Part shown: positions 1 to 6,262 of the stretch, piece after piece
Layout: every line of letters starts with the position of its first letter
Position numbering within the stretch: the first letter of the stretch is position 1
Assembly (NCBI GenBank): GCA_946184595.1
Contig: CAMHFM010000024.1
Location: 1 to 9,048 of the forward strand
Source of the DNA: an uncultured Azospirillum sp.
Lineage (GTDB): Bacteria > Pseudomonadota > Alphaproteobacteria > RF32 > CAG-239
Direction of reading: 5' to 3'
DNA: 9,048 nt
Notes under the pieces: generated by a model
Seen by the model: only the letters and a program-made list of their open reading frames with translations
The model's database searches: none
Told to the model about the DNA's origin: nothing
Made by a program: the position numbers and the translations under genes

Positions 1-113
1 CTCTGTTGATTTGGACATCTTGTTCCCAGTTTATAAAATTACTCTTGCGCTTTAAGTTATATTATTTATATTTCTATTCATCAAGAGTAATATTCTATAT
101 GGAGTATAAGTTT

Positions 114-476
114 ATGGCGAATAATTATAAAAAAGGGGATAAAGATACGCGTCCTTGGGGAACTTGGGAAGTCTTAGATGCCGGTGAAGGTTTTTGTGTG
201 AAAAGAATAAAAGTGACACCTCATAATATCTTATCTTTACAGTCACATAATTTTCGTTCCGAACATTGGATTATCATTAAAGGTGAAGCTGTTGTTACTT
301 TGGGTGAAGATAAGTTAAATAAAAAAGCTAATGATGCTGTTTTTATTCCGGTTAAAACAAAGCATCGTATCCAAAATAACACTGACACAGATATGGAATT
401 TATTGAAATTCAGGCCGGTGATAATTTGGATGAGAATGATATTATTCGTTATGAAGACGTCTATGGCCGTATTTAA
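114..476 (+). CDS. Stand-alone cupin, ManC/AlgA C-terminal (type II phosphomannose isomerase) family
   Basis: A 120-residue protein consisting only of the cupin domain that forms the C-terminal part of bifunctional mannose-1-phosphate guanylyltransferase/phosphomannose isomerases. Family hallmarks are RPWG (13-16), VKRI (29-32), SLQSH (41-45), SEHW (49-52), the PVKTKH loop (79-84) and the ending IIRYEDVYGR (110-119). The N-terminal nucleotidyltransferase domain is absent, so it is either a single-domain mannose-6-phosphate isomerase-like enzyme or a sugar-binding/regulatory cupin. His45, Glu50 and His84 are in metal-ligand positions, but the second histidine of the usual HxH is Phe47. The start at 114 is chosen because GGAG (101-104) lies 9 nt upstream; an in-frame ATG at 99 and the longer reading frame from 6 have poorer SD sites and add residues alien to the family. 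The stop codon lies inside the left arm of the palindrome at 473. No upstream partner gene is visible because the window begins just before it. Confidence 0.85.
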   Translation: MANNYKKGDKDTRPWGTWEVLDAGEGFCVKRIKVTPHNILSLQSHNFRSEHWIIIKGEAVVTLGEDKLNKKANDAVFIPVKTKHRIQNNTDTDMEFIEIQAGDNLDENDIIRYEDVYGRI

Positions 477-599
477 AACTCATATAATGGATTATTAATA
501 CAGATTTTGCGAGTAGAAAAAATGCTCACGTACGTTTTTAGTACGCTGCGCTTTTTCCTCTCTTAAATCTTATTACAAATCTCATTCTCTGAGTTTTAA
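473..599 (+). repeat. Long imperfect palindrome, element A of a repeat family
   Basis: A 127-bp element whose two halves are imperfect inverted copies. The outer arms are a perfect 10-bp pair (TTAAAACTCA, 473-482, with 590-599). Inward, AATG, TAATA, AGATTT, GAG and AAAAA blocks on the left have complements in the same order on the right. The innermost stem is CGTAC (529-533) with GTACG (541-545) around a 7-nt loop. Blocks TATAATGG (483-490), CTCACGTA (525-532), TACGCTGCG (542-550) and CTCATTCTC (581-589) recur in element B at 5410-5533 at nearly the same spacing. The left arm contains the TAA of the cupin gene. The A-rich/T-rich outer ends would let the transcript fold into a terminator-like hairpin. 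It could be a non-coding RNA or 3'-end structure, or a palindromic mobile repeat; no transposase is present. Confidence 0.8.
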
Positions 600-605
600 G
601 AAAAA

Positions 606-639
606 CGCGTAAAATTAAAATCTTTAAACAGCAAATATC
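606..639. repeat. Partial repeat resembling the right arm of element C
   Basis: Just after element A, the blocks ATTAAAATCTT (614-624) and GCAAATATC (631-639) occur in the same order as in the right arm and flank of element C (5620-5630 and 5641-5649), preceded in both by CGC (606-608 and 5611-5613). No matching left arm is seen here, so it may be a truncated copy. The sequence is AT-rich, which lowers confidence. Apart from this and the terminator at 671-700, I see nothing else in the 477-698 gap. Confidence 0.4.
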
Positions 640-670
640 TCAATATTTTTGTGTTTCTAGGGGATATTAT

Positions 671-700
671 AAAAAAAGCACGGTTTTCCGTGCTTTTTTT
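671..700. terminator. Bidirectional Rho-independent terminator between cupin and lipoprotein genes
   Basis: A perfect 13-bp inverted repeat, with AAAAAAAGCACGG (671-683) pairing with 688-700 around a TTTT loop. The GC-rich inner stem is flanked by seven A on one side and seven T on the other, so it works as an intrinsic terminator in both directions. It serves plus-strand transcription from the cupin gene and minus-strand transcription of the lipoprotein gene, whose TAA (699-701) overlaps its edge. Confidence 0.9.
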
Positions 701-1034
701 AATCAAATAAGAGCATTTCGCCGCGGATTTTACTTTTGATAAGCAAACGTGCCTCATCTTTGGTAAAAGGGGCTTTGATATTCTCTGGGGTCAAGATCAA
801 AACAGAATCGTTTTTTAACAAGATATACGCAACACTGGCCGAGGCACCACCAAAACCTTGGGGATGTGTGCCGATAGTCATCAAGGTTCCTTCAATATCA
901 GAATGTTCGTAATCAATATCTCCCAATGATTGCTCAAGTAATCTTGGTAGAATTTTCTCTTCCAATGTCGGTTCTTTTTTCTGCTCACAACTCAGGCAGA
1001 GTAATACGGCTAGACTTAAAATAATTTTTTTCAT
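699..1034 (-). CDS. Small putative lipoprotein of unknown function
   Basis: A 111-residue protein opening with a short positively charged start (MKK) and a hydrophobic run ending LCLSC, consistent with a type II signal peptide and lipidation at Cys16. The lipobox is atypical because Cys rather than Leu is at -3, so a plain secreted or periplasmic form is possible. The mature part has a charged helix-like stretch (EPTLEEKILPRLLEQ), then a glycine-rich segment (GTHPQGFGGASAS) and a beta-like hydrophobic stretch (VAYILLKNDSVLILTP). I do not recognise the family. The start at 1034 gives a clean signal peptide; an ATG four codons upstream (1044-1046) is possible, and neither has a clear SD. It lies downstream of lepA on the same strand but behind a terminator, so independent or read-through expression is likely. 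Confidence 0.65.
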   Translation of the reverse strand: MKKIILSLAVLLCLSCEQKKEPTLEEKILPRLLEQSLGDIDYEHSDIEGTLMTIGTHPQGFGGASASVAYILLKNDSVLILTPENIKAPFTKDEARLLIKSKIRGEMLLFD

Positions 1035-1062
1035 AACGTATGGCATTTAATATGTTAATAAT

Positions 1063-1097
1063 AAAAAAGATGAGGAGATACTACTCTTCTCATCTTT
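1063..1097 (-). terminator. Rho-independent terminator of lepA
   Basis: On the minus strand AAAGATGAG (1097-1089) pairs with CTCATCTTT (1074-1066). Inside this are one mismatch and a further 3-bp AGA/TCT stem around a 6-nt loop. The stem is followed by a T-run (six T counting those in the stem end). It sits 24 bp after the lepA stop codon and before the lipoprotein start. Confidence 0.8.
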
Positions 1098-1120
1098 GTT
1101 GTCAATACTTAAAAGAAACC

Positions 1121-2926
1121 TTAATTATCACCAATTCTTAACGCTTCGATGAAGGCTGATTGCGGAACTTCAACTTTACCAAATTGACGCATTCTTAGTT
1201 TTCCTTTTTTCTGTTTATCAAGTAATTTGCGTTTACGGGTAACGTCACCCCCGTAGCATTTTGCTGTTACGTCTTTACGCAAAGCAGAAATTGTCTCACG
1301 CGCAACAATGCGTCCGCCAATAGCTGCTTGAATTGGAATTTTGAACAAGTGCCTCGGAATTAAATCTTTTAAGCGTTCACAAATTTGACGCCCTCTGGCT
1401 TCAGCTTCTAAACGGTGGCAAAGAAATGCTAAAGCATCAACAGGTTCTTCGTTAATCAAAATTTGGACTTTAACCAAATCAGATGCGGCATAGCCGGTAA
1501 TCTCGTAATCAAAGCTAGCATAACCGCTGGTAATGGATTTCAATCGATCGTAGAAATCAAAGACGATTTCATTTAATGGAATTTTATAGACCACCATAGC
1601 ACGGTTGCCGACATAAGTTAATTCTTCCTGTTCACCACGGCGTTCATTGCACAATTTCAGTACAGCACCGAGGTATGTATCCGGTACCATAATTGTTGCT
1701 TTAACCCAGGGCTCTTCAATTGATTGAATTGTGGTAATTTCCGGCATATCTGCAGGATTGTGCAACATGATTTGCGAGCCGTTAGTCAGGTTTATTTTAT
1801 AAGCAACGGAAGGTGCGGTGGTAATCAGGTCTAAATCAAACTCGCGGTTTAATCTTTCTTGGATAATTTCCATATGCAAAAGTCCTAAGAATCCGCAACG
1901 GAATCCTAAACCTAAAGCAGCAGAGTTTTCATTTTGATAGTCAATGCTGGCATCGTTTAATTTTAATTTTGCCAGAGCATCTTTTAAGTTATCATATTGG
2001 CTGCTATCAACAGGAAAAATAGAACAGAAAACCACAGGTACAGAAGGTTTGAAACCTTGTAAAGGAGCCTCACAAGGATTTTTATTATCAGTAATAGTAT
2101 CGCCGATATGGCAATCGCTGACACTTTTAATGCTGGCAGTAATAAAACCGACTTCACCAGGATAAAGGGCATCTACATCTTGCATTTTAGGTGTGAAAAT
2201 ACCGACTTTATCAATTTGATAAGTCATATTATTTGACATCATGCGGATTTGTTGTTTTTTCTTTAAAATACCATCATGGATACGAACTAAAATAATGACA
2301 CCCAAATAAGAATCGTACCAGCTGTCGATCAATAGAGCTTTTAGCGGAGCGTTGACTTCTCCTTTTGGAGCAGGAAGATATTTGACAATTCCTTCAAGTA
2401 AATCATCGATACCTAAACCGCTTTTACCAGATGTTTCAACAGCATTAGAAGTATCTAATCCGATAACATCTTCTATTTGTTGTTTTACTTTTTCTGGCTC
2501 GGCGGAAGGTAAATCTATTTTATTTAGAACAGGCAAAATTTCATGATCATTATCAAGAGCCAAATAGACATTTGCCAGAGTTTGTGCTTCAACACCTTGT
2601 GTCGCATCAACAACCAAAACAGAGCCTTCACAGGAAGCTAAAGAACGTGAAACTTCATAAGAAAAATCGACGTGTCCCGGTGTGTCAATTAAATTAAGTT
2701 GATAAGTCTTTCCATCTTTTGCTGTGTAATTTAAGCGGACAGTTTGTGCTTTAATGGTAATACCGCGTTCTCGCTCAATATCCATTGAATCTAAGACTTG
2801 TTCTTGCATTTCTCTTTGCTGTAATCCGCCACAGCGTTCAATAATACGATCAGCCAACGTAGATTTTCCATGATCTATGTGGGCGATAATTGCAAAGTTT
2901 CGGATTAAACTTAATTCGGTCGTCAT
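1121..2926 (-). CDS. lepA: Elongation factor 4 (LepA), back-translocating ribosomal GTPase
   Basis: A 601-residue translational GTPase, matching the usual length of about 600. The G domain is intact: G1 AHIDHGKST (15-23), RGIT of switch I (54-57), G3 DTPGH (81-85), G4 NKID (135-138) and a G5-like SGK (166-168). It continues through the EF-G-like domains into the LepA-specific C-terminal domain, with the typical KCYGGDVTRKRKLLDKQKKG stretch and the ending EALRIGDN. EF4 binds the ribosome, promotes back-translocation or late assembly steps, and is cytosolic with partial membrane association; this is family knowledge. The start at 2926 is chosen for the SD AAGGGA about 5-6 nt upstream and for the conserved MTTELSLIRNF beginning; a longer frame to 2989 adds 21 unconserved residues. 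It is divergently arranged with the GNAT gene and ends at its own terminator. Confidence 0.97.
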   Translation of the reverse strand: MTTELSLIRNFAIIAHIDHGKSTLADRIIERCGGLQQREMQEQVLDSMDIERERGITIKAQTVRLNYTAKDGKTYQLNLIDTPGHVDFSYEVSRSLASCEGSVLVVDATQGVEAQTLANVYLALDNDHEILPVLNKIDLPSAEPEKVKQQIEDVIGLDTSNAVETSGKSGLGIDDLLEGIVKYLPAPKGEVNAPLKALLIDSWYDSYLGVIILVRIHDGILKKKQQIRMMSNNMTYQIDKVGIFTPKMQDVDALYPGEVGFITASIKSVSDCHIGDTITDNKNPCEAPLQGFKPSVPVVFCSIFPVDSSQYDNLKDALAKLKLNDASIDYQNENSAALGLGFRCGFLGLLHMEIIQERLNREFDLDLITTAPSVAYKINLTNGSQIMLHNPADMPEITTIQSIEEPWVKATIMVPDTYLGAVLKLCNERRGEQEELTYVGNRAMVVYKIPLNEIVFDFYDRLKSITSGYASFDYEITGYAASDLVKVQILINEEPVDALAFLCHRLEAEARGRQICERLKDLIPRHLFKIPIQAAIGGRIVARETISALRKDVTAKCYGGDVTRKRKLLDKQKKGKLRMRQFGKVEVPQSAFIEALRIGDN

Positions 2927-2995
2927 TTTATCCCTTTTTTTGTTAACTTGCCTTATCAATACAAGATAATTTGAGTTTACGCAATACATTATTTA

Positions 2996-3024
2996 TTGAT
3001 TATATCTTAAAAAGCAGTTATACT
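2996..3024 (+). promoter_or_regulatory. Candidate sigma-70-type promoter of the GNAT gene
   Basis: TTGATT (2996-3001) and TATACT (3019-3024) are separated by exactly 17 bp, close to the housekeeping consensus. The predicted start near 3031 gives a leader of about 30 nt with a good SD (GGGAGAG, 3051-3057) before the ATG at 3062. Confidence 0.5.
2999..3004 (-). promoter_or_regulatory. Possible -10 box for lepA
   Basis: TATAAT reads on the minus strand at 3004-2999, about 73 nt upstream of the lepA start. No convincing -35 lies 16-18 bp further upstream. It overlaps the -35 of the candidate plus-strand promoter, so the two divergent genes may compete for polymerase. Confidence 0.3.
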
Positions 3025-3061
3025 ATTTTTCATAGATATTATTAGAGAACGGGAGAGACTG

Positions 3062-3499
3062 ATGAAAAAATTTATTGATATAGATTTTGGCTCAAGTCGT
3101 TATGATGAATTAGTTCAATTGCGTTATAAAATATTGCTTGAACCACTGGGTTTAAAGTTTTTAGATTCATTCAGAGATAAAGAATCCTCCTATTTACATA
3201 TCGGCTGTATTGAAAATTTAGATGATCAATTGGTTGGCGGTTTGGTTCTTGCTCCAGTTAATAATGAAGAGGTGCGGATGATGCAGGTGGCTGTGGAAAC
3301 GCGCTATCAGGGAGAAGGTATCGGTCGCGGCTTGGTAAAATATGCTGAAAAAAGAGCTAAAGATTCCGGTTTTTCAAAAATTGTCATGCATGCGATGCTG
3401 TCAGTTGTCAATTTTTATGAAAAAATAGGCTATGTACAGGAAGGCGATATTTTTGAAGAGAACGGTATTACTTTTGCTAAAATGGTGAAGAAACTTTAA
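3062..3499 (+). CDS. GNAT-family N-acetyltransferase
   Basis: A 145-residue single-domain acetyltransferase. The N-terminal LRYKILLEPLGL stretch (20-31) is a common pattern in this subgroup. Motif A is clear: strand VRMMQVAV (71-78) followed by the pyrophosphate-binding loop RYQGEGIGRGL (81-91), fitting [QR]xxGxG[GA] for acetyl-CoA. The motif B region has NFYEKIGY with the usual tyrosine. No signal peptide or membrane segment is present, so it is cytosolic. The acceptor substrate cannot be told from sequence; small-molecule amines or protein N-termini are both possible. The start is supported by GGGAGAG 4-10 nt upstream. It converges on ruvX with only 15 bp between stop codons, and I see no hairpin terminator there, so the two transcripts probably overlap. 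Confidence 0.9.
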   Translation: MKKFIDIDFGSSRYDELVQLRYKILLEPLGLKFLDSFRDKESSYLHIGCIENLDDQLVGGLVLAPVNNEEVRMMQVAVETRYQGEGIGRGLVKYAEKRAKDSGFSKIVMHAMLSVVNFYEKIGYVQEGDIFEENGITFAKMVKKL

Positions 3500-3514
3500 G
3501 TTGTTTTCATCTCA

Positions 3515-3973
3515 TCAAAGATATTTTAATCTATCCAAAGCCCCCTGCAGGATATATGCCGCAGCAGAGGCATCGAGTTTTTGTTTGCGTTTAGCACGAG
3601 ACATATCAACTTCTTTGATTAAAAATTTTTCCATAGCGGAAGAAGATAATCTTTCATCCCAAAACATATAAGGTAAATCAATTTCTTTAGAGAGTTTTTC
3701 GGCAAAGGCTCGCACTTCTTTAGCGATGTCGCCTTCTTCCCCATTCATTTGTAATGGTAATCCGTACACGATGGCTTTTACTTCTTTTTCTGCTATTATT
3801 TTTTTGATAACCGCAACATCTTTTGCCCAGTTTTCACGAAAGATAATAGAATGTGCTGTTGCAATATTTTGCAATAAGTCAGAAACAGCAACGCCTAATC
3901 GTTTTGATCCGTAATCAAATCCGAGTATGGCTGTGTACGGTTTAAGGTGTTGTTTGAATTCTTGAATTTCCAT
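3515..3973 (-). CDS. ruvX: RuvX/YqgF family RNase H-fold nuclease (putative Holliday junction resolvase / 16S rRNA processing)
   Basis: A 152-residue protein of normal length for YqgF. Conserved blocks are LGFDYGSKRLGVAVSD (17-32), with the first catalytic aspartate at Asp20, VYGLPLQMNGEEG (69-81), WDERLSS (105-111), with catalytic Glu107, and KLDASAAAYIL (132-142), with the last acidic residue Asp134. The RNase H-like active site thus looks complete. YqgF has been linked both to Holliday junction resolution and to pre-16S rRNA 5' processing; the sequence does not decide between them. The start at 3973 is firm: GGAGG lies 4 nt upstream. It is divergent from tolB with a 121-bp gap and convergent with the GNAT gene. 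Confidence 0.93.
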   Translation of the reverse strand: MEIQEFKQHLKPYTAILGFDYGSKRLGVAVSDLLQNIATAHSIIFRENWAKDVAVIKKIIAEKEVKAIVYGLPLQMNGEEGDIAKEVRAFAEKLSKEIDLPYMFWDERLSSSAMEKFLIKEVDMSRAKRKQKLDASAAAYILQGALDRLKYL

Positions 3974-3991
3974 ATGTCCTCCGTTTTTTTT

Positions 3992-4019
3992 AAGGTACTC
4001 TAAAAAAAGCGTCTGTCAA
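3992..4019 (-). promoter_or_regulatory. Candidate promoter of ruvX
   Basis: On the minus strand a perfect -35 hexamer TTGACA (4019-4014) is followed after 16 bp by TACCTT (3997-3992), a weak -10. Transcription starting near 3985 would leave a leader of only about a dozen bases before the GGAGG of ruvX. For tolB on the other strand I see only a -10-like TATGAT (4056-4061) without a good -35. Confidence 0.45.
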
Positions 4020-4094
4020 TTCTTATTTTCTAAGTGATTTTTAATAAAATTCGTTTATGATATTCTAAATTTAAGTTTTTTATCCGAGGATGAT

Positions 4095-5411
4095 ATGAAA
4101 AAAATTACGTATTTAGTGGTTTTGTTTTTAAGTTTATTGATTACACCGGCTCGTGCCGAATTGCAAATTGATGTGAACGGCGCTATGCGCGATCCAATGC
4201 CTGTAGCATTTCCGGATATGGCGCATGACGGTTTTTGGATTGGGCAACAAGCTTCTAAAATTCGGGATGTGGTGATTGCGGATTTAGAGCGTTCAGGATT
4301 GTTTACGATTATTCCTGAAAGAAGTTATATTCAGGAGCTTAATGATATCAATGAACAGCCAACTTTTGTTGATTGGAAAGCAATTAATGCTCAAGCCTTG
4401 ATCCAAAGTGCCATTTCGGAAACTTCAAATGGTCAATTAAAAGTAGAGTTTCGTTTATGGGATGTATTTTCTGAAGGACAACTTGAAGGAAAGTCTTTTA
4501 CAACAACAAAAGCCAATTGGCGTCGTATCGCTCATATTATTGCAGATGCAATTTATGAGCGCTTAACCGGTGAAAAGGGATATTTTGATACACGTGTTGT
4601 TTATGTTTCAGAAACAGGTCCGGCAACGAATCGTGTTAAGCGTTTGGCTATTATGGATCAAGACGGAGAAAACCATAAATTCTTAACATCCTCTTCAGCA
4701 ATGGCTTTGACACCTCGTTTCTCCCCGAATATGCAGAAAGTTGTTTATATGTCTTATGCCGGAGAAACTCCGCGTGTTTATATTTTGGATATTGAAAGCG
4801 GTCGTCAGGAATTGTTAGGTAATTTCCCGGGAATGACATTTGCGCCACGTTTTTCACCTGATGGTAAAAAAGTCGTTTTGAGTTACGAATCCGGTGGTAA
4901 AAGTAATATTTATGAAATGGATTTAGCAACACGTCATAAAAAACAACTAACATTCGGAACGGCAATTGATACTTCTCCGAGTTATTCTCCTGATGGATCA
5001 CAAATTGTTTTCAATTCTGATAGAGCAGGCAGTCAGCAGTTATATGTTATGAATGCTGATGGTTCAGATATTAAACGTATTACTTATAGTGGTGGACGTT
5101 ATGCTACGCCGGTTTGGTCTCCGCGTGGTGACTATATTGCCTTTACCAAAATGGCCGGAGGACAATTCTATATCGGAGTTATGTTCCCGGATGGTACAGG
5201 CGAACGTTTACTTGCCAGCGGCTGGTTGGTTGAAGGACCGACATGGTCACCGAACGGGCGTGTTTTAATGTATTTCCGTCAAGAACCTGGTTCTTCTCGT
5301 AGTAATGCGCCGGTTAAGATTTATTCTATTGATCTGACAGGTTATAATGAGAGAATGATGGTGACGCCAGGGGAGGGGTCGGATCCGGCATGGTCCCCTC
5401 TGTTACCTTAA
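4095..5411 (+). CDS. tolB: Tol-Pal system periplasmic beta-propeller protein TolB
   Basis: A 438-residue exported protein of typical TolB length. The signal peptide is MKK, a hydrophobic core and a PARA cleavage site, cutting after Ala21. The N-terminal TolB domain runs from about 22 to 165 (GAMRDPMPVAFP, IADLERSGLF-type blocks, then LTGEKGYFDTRVVYVSE). A beta-propeller follows, with repeated blade motifs FSPNMQK, FSPDGKK, YSPDGSQ, WSPRGDY and WSPNGRV, and the classic ending DPAWSPLLP. TolB binds Pal and TolA in the periplasm and helps outer-membrane constriction and Pal positioning during division. GAGGA (4086-4090) is the SD. Unusually, neither tolQ, tolR, tolA nor pal lies beside it: ruvX is upstream on the other strand and a palindrome pair plus a NUDIX gene lie downstream. 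Its TAA stop runs into the left arm of element B. Confidence 0.97.
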   Translation: MKKITYLVVLFLSLLITPARAELQIDVNGAMRDPMPVAFPDMAHDGFWIGQQASKIRDVVIADLERSGLFTIIPERSYIQELNDINEQPTFVDWKAINAQALIQSAISETSNGQLKVEFRLWDVFSEGQLEGKSFTTTKANWRRIAHIIADAIYERLTGEKGYFDTRVVYVSETGPATNRVKRLAIMDQDGENHKFLTSSSAMALTPRFSPNMQKVVYMSYAGETPRVYILDIESGRQELLGNFPGMTFAPRFSPDGKKVVLSYESGGKSNIYEMDLATRHKKQLTFGTAIDTSPSYSPDGSQIVFNSDRAGSQQLYVMNADGSDIKRITYSGGRYATPVWSPRGDYIAFTKMAGGQFYIGVMFPDGTGERLLASGWLVEGPTWSPNGRVLMYFRQEPGSSRSNAPVKIYSIDLTGYNERMMVTPGEGSDPAWSPLLP

Positions 5412-5533
5412 AAAGTTCGTATAATGGGCTACTAGTGCGTTGTCTCGAGAAAAATTATCCTCACGTAGGTTTGACTACGCTGCGGTAATTTTTCCCTCGA
5501 CGCCTGCTATTAGCCTCATTCTCCGAACTTTTT
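5410..5533 (+). repeat. Long imperfect palindrome, element B of a repeat family
   Basis: A 124-bp element starting at the tolB stop codon. The outer arms AAAAAGTTCG (5410-5419) and 5524-5533 are perfect complements. Inward are GGCTA (5427-5431) with TAGCC (5511-5515), CGAG (5446-5449) with CTCG (5496-5499), AAAAATTA (5450-5457) with TAATTTTT (5486-5493), and CGTAG (5464-5468) with CTACG (5475-5479) around a GTTTGA loop. It shares TATAATGG, CTCACGTA, TACGCTGCG and CTCATTCTC with element A at nearly equal spacing, but the stems between have changed on both sides together. The outer arm followed by six T can act as the tolB terminator. It may be an RNA element or a palindromic mobile repeat. Confidence 0.82.
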
Positions 5534-5547
5534 TGTAAAGCATGCTC

Positions 5548-5645
5548 TTTGGGTAACTAGTGCAGATTTTAATTAATTAGCTCGGTTACTACCTCTATGT
5601 ACGCGCCCGTCGCTAATTAATTAAAATCTTACTATTTACCGCAAA
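5548..5645. repeat. Third long inverted repeat, element C
   Basis: A 98-bp structure centred on a perfect 18-bp inverted repeat, AGATTTTAATTAATTAGC (5564-5581) with 5612-5629, around a 30-nt centre. The arms extend outward with TTTG, GGTAA and TAGT (5548-5561) against ACTA, TTACC and CAAA (5631-5645). The centre has TAC (5590-5592) and GTA (5599-5601) able to pair, and GTACGC (5599-5604), which recalls the GTACGCTGCG of element A. I treat it as a possible divergent member of the same family. The remaining 5646-5702 stretch before the NUDIX gene holds only its SD; I see no convincing promoter there. Confidence 0.65.
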
Positions 5646-5711
5646 TATCGTGTTTTATTGGGTGATGTGCAGTTGTTTGTGCGTTGTCTTAAAAGTTAGA
5701 AGGTGAAGATT

Positions 5712-6176
5712 ATGGATAAGTTTTTTAAGCATTCAGTTAAGGCGATTATTATTAATGACAATAAGTTATTAGTTGTAAGTGTTGATTATGGTCGTGGTCG
5801 TTATTCTAAATTACCCGGTGGCGGTCAGGAATGGGGTGAAACCATGCAACAGACTATTGTTAGAGAATGTAAAGAAGAACTCAATCTTAATGTTAAACCG
5901 ATACGTTTGGTTTTAGCTCGTGATTATATCGCCAAAAATCATAATCAACCCTATGATTTGGATTGTTTTCACTTGGCTGAATTGATGTTTGAATGTGAAG
6001 TCGCTGATTTTTCAACTTTGGGTAATGGTTGTGAACCGGATAGTGATGAGCAGAAAATAAAGTGGATTGAATTAGATAAATTGGCAGATTCTGATTTTTA
6101 TCCAAAAGCCATAATTCCTTATTTGAAAAATCTTAAAGATATTAAAGAAACGGTTGTCTTGGGAGATGCCAATTAA
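5712..6176 (+). CDS. NUDIX hydrolase
   Basis: A 154-residue single-domain NUDIX protein. The box fits Gx5Ex7REUxEExGU at residues 37-59 (GGQEWGE, then seven residues, then RECKEELNL). The REx2EE metal-binding core is intact; only the usual glycine near the end is Asn58. The preceding strand HSVKAIIINDNKLLVV and the LPGGG turn (34-38) are typical. The family cleaves nucleoside diphosphates linked to another moiety; the real substrate (NTP, nucleotide sugar, CoA or other) cannot be read from this sequence. The ATG at 5712 is chosen because AAGG (5700-5703) is 8 nt upstream; a GTG at 5703 in the same frame overlaps that SD. It lies after the tolB-associated palindromes and ends before a strong terminator, so it is probably transcribed alone. 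Confidence 0.92.
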   Translation: MDKFFKHSVKAIIINDNKLLVVSVDYGRGRYSKLPGGGQEWGETMQQTIVRECKEELNLNVKPIRLVLARDYIAKNHNQPYDLDCFHLAELMFECEVADFSTLGNGCEPDSDEQKIKWIELDKLADSDFYPKAIIPYLKNLKDIKETVVLGDAN

Positions 6177-6217
6177 TTTCAGTTTTATATTTTTCTTGTG
6201 CTTATGAAAAATTCCTT

Positions 6218-6249
6218 AAAATCCTTGCTGATAAGCAAGGATTTTTTTT
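6218..6249 (+). terminator. Rho-independent terminator of the NUDIX gene
   Basis: AAAATCCTTGC (6218-6228) pairs perfectly with 6235-6245 around a 6-nt loop and is followed by T up to 6249 (eight consecutive T). It lies 41 bp after the stop codon. Read on the minus strand it has a shorter T-run, so it may also stop the converging helicase-like gene weakly. Confidence 0.9.
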
Positions 6250-6262
6250 GAAATTATTTATT

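Noticed and set aside
483..488. TATAAT in element A (and at 5420-5425 in element B) as a promoter -10 box
   Set aside because: No -35-like sequence lies 16-18 bp upstream in either copy. The block pairs in part with CATTCTC of the other arm, so it is better explained as part of the palindrome.
1944..2546. Three open frames overlapping lepA (two on the plus strand, one on the minus strand in another frame)
   Set aside because: lepA is intact and conserved over this whole span, and these frames lack starts with SD and show no protein-family features.
4651..5001. A 116-codon open frame on the minus strand inside tolB
   Set aside because: It is antisense to strongly conserved propeller blades, has no SD and shows no recognisable domain; it is a shadow of tolB codon usage.
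473..5645. The palindromes as insertion sequences or a CRISPR array
   Set aside because: No transposase frame or target-site duplication is seen, and there are no short regularly spaced direct repeats; the copies are two to three, large and far apart.
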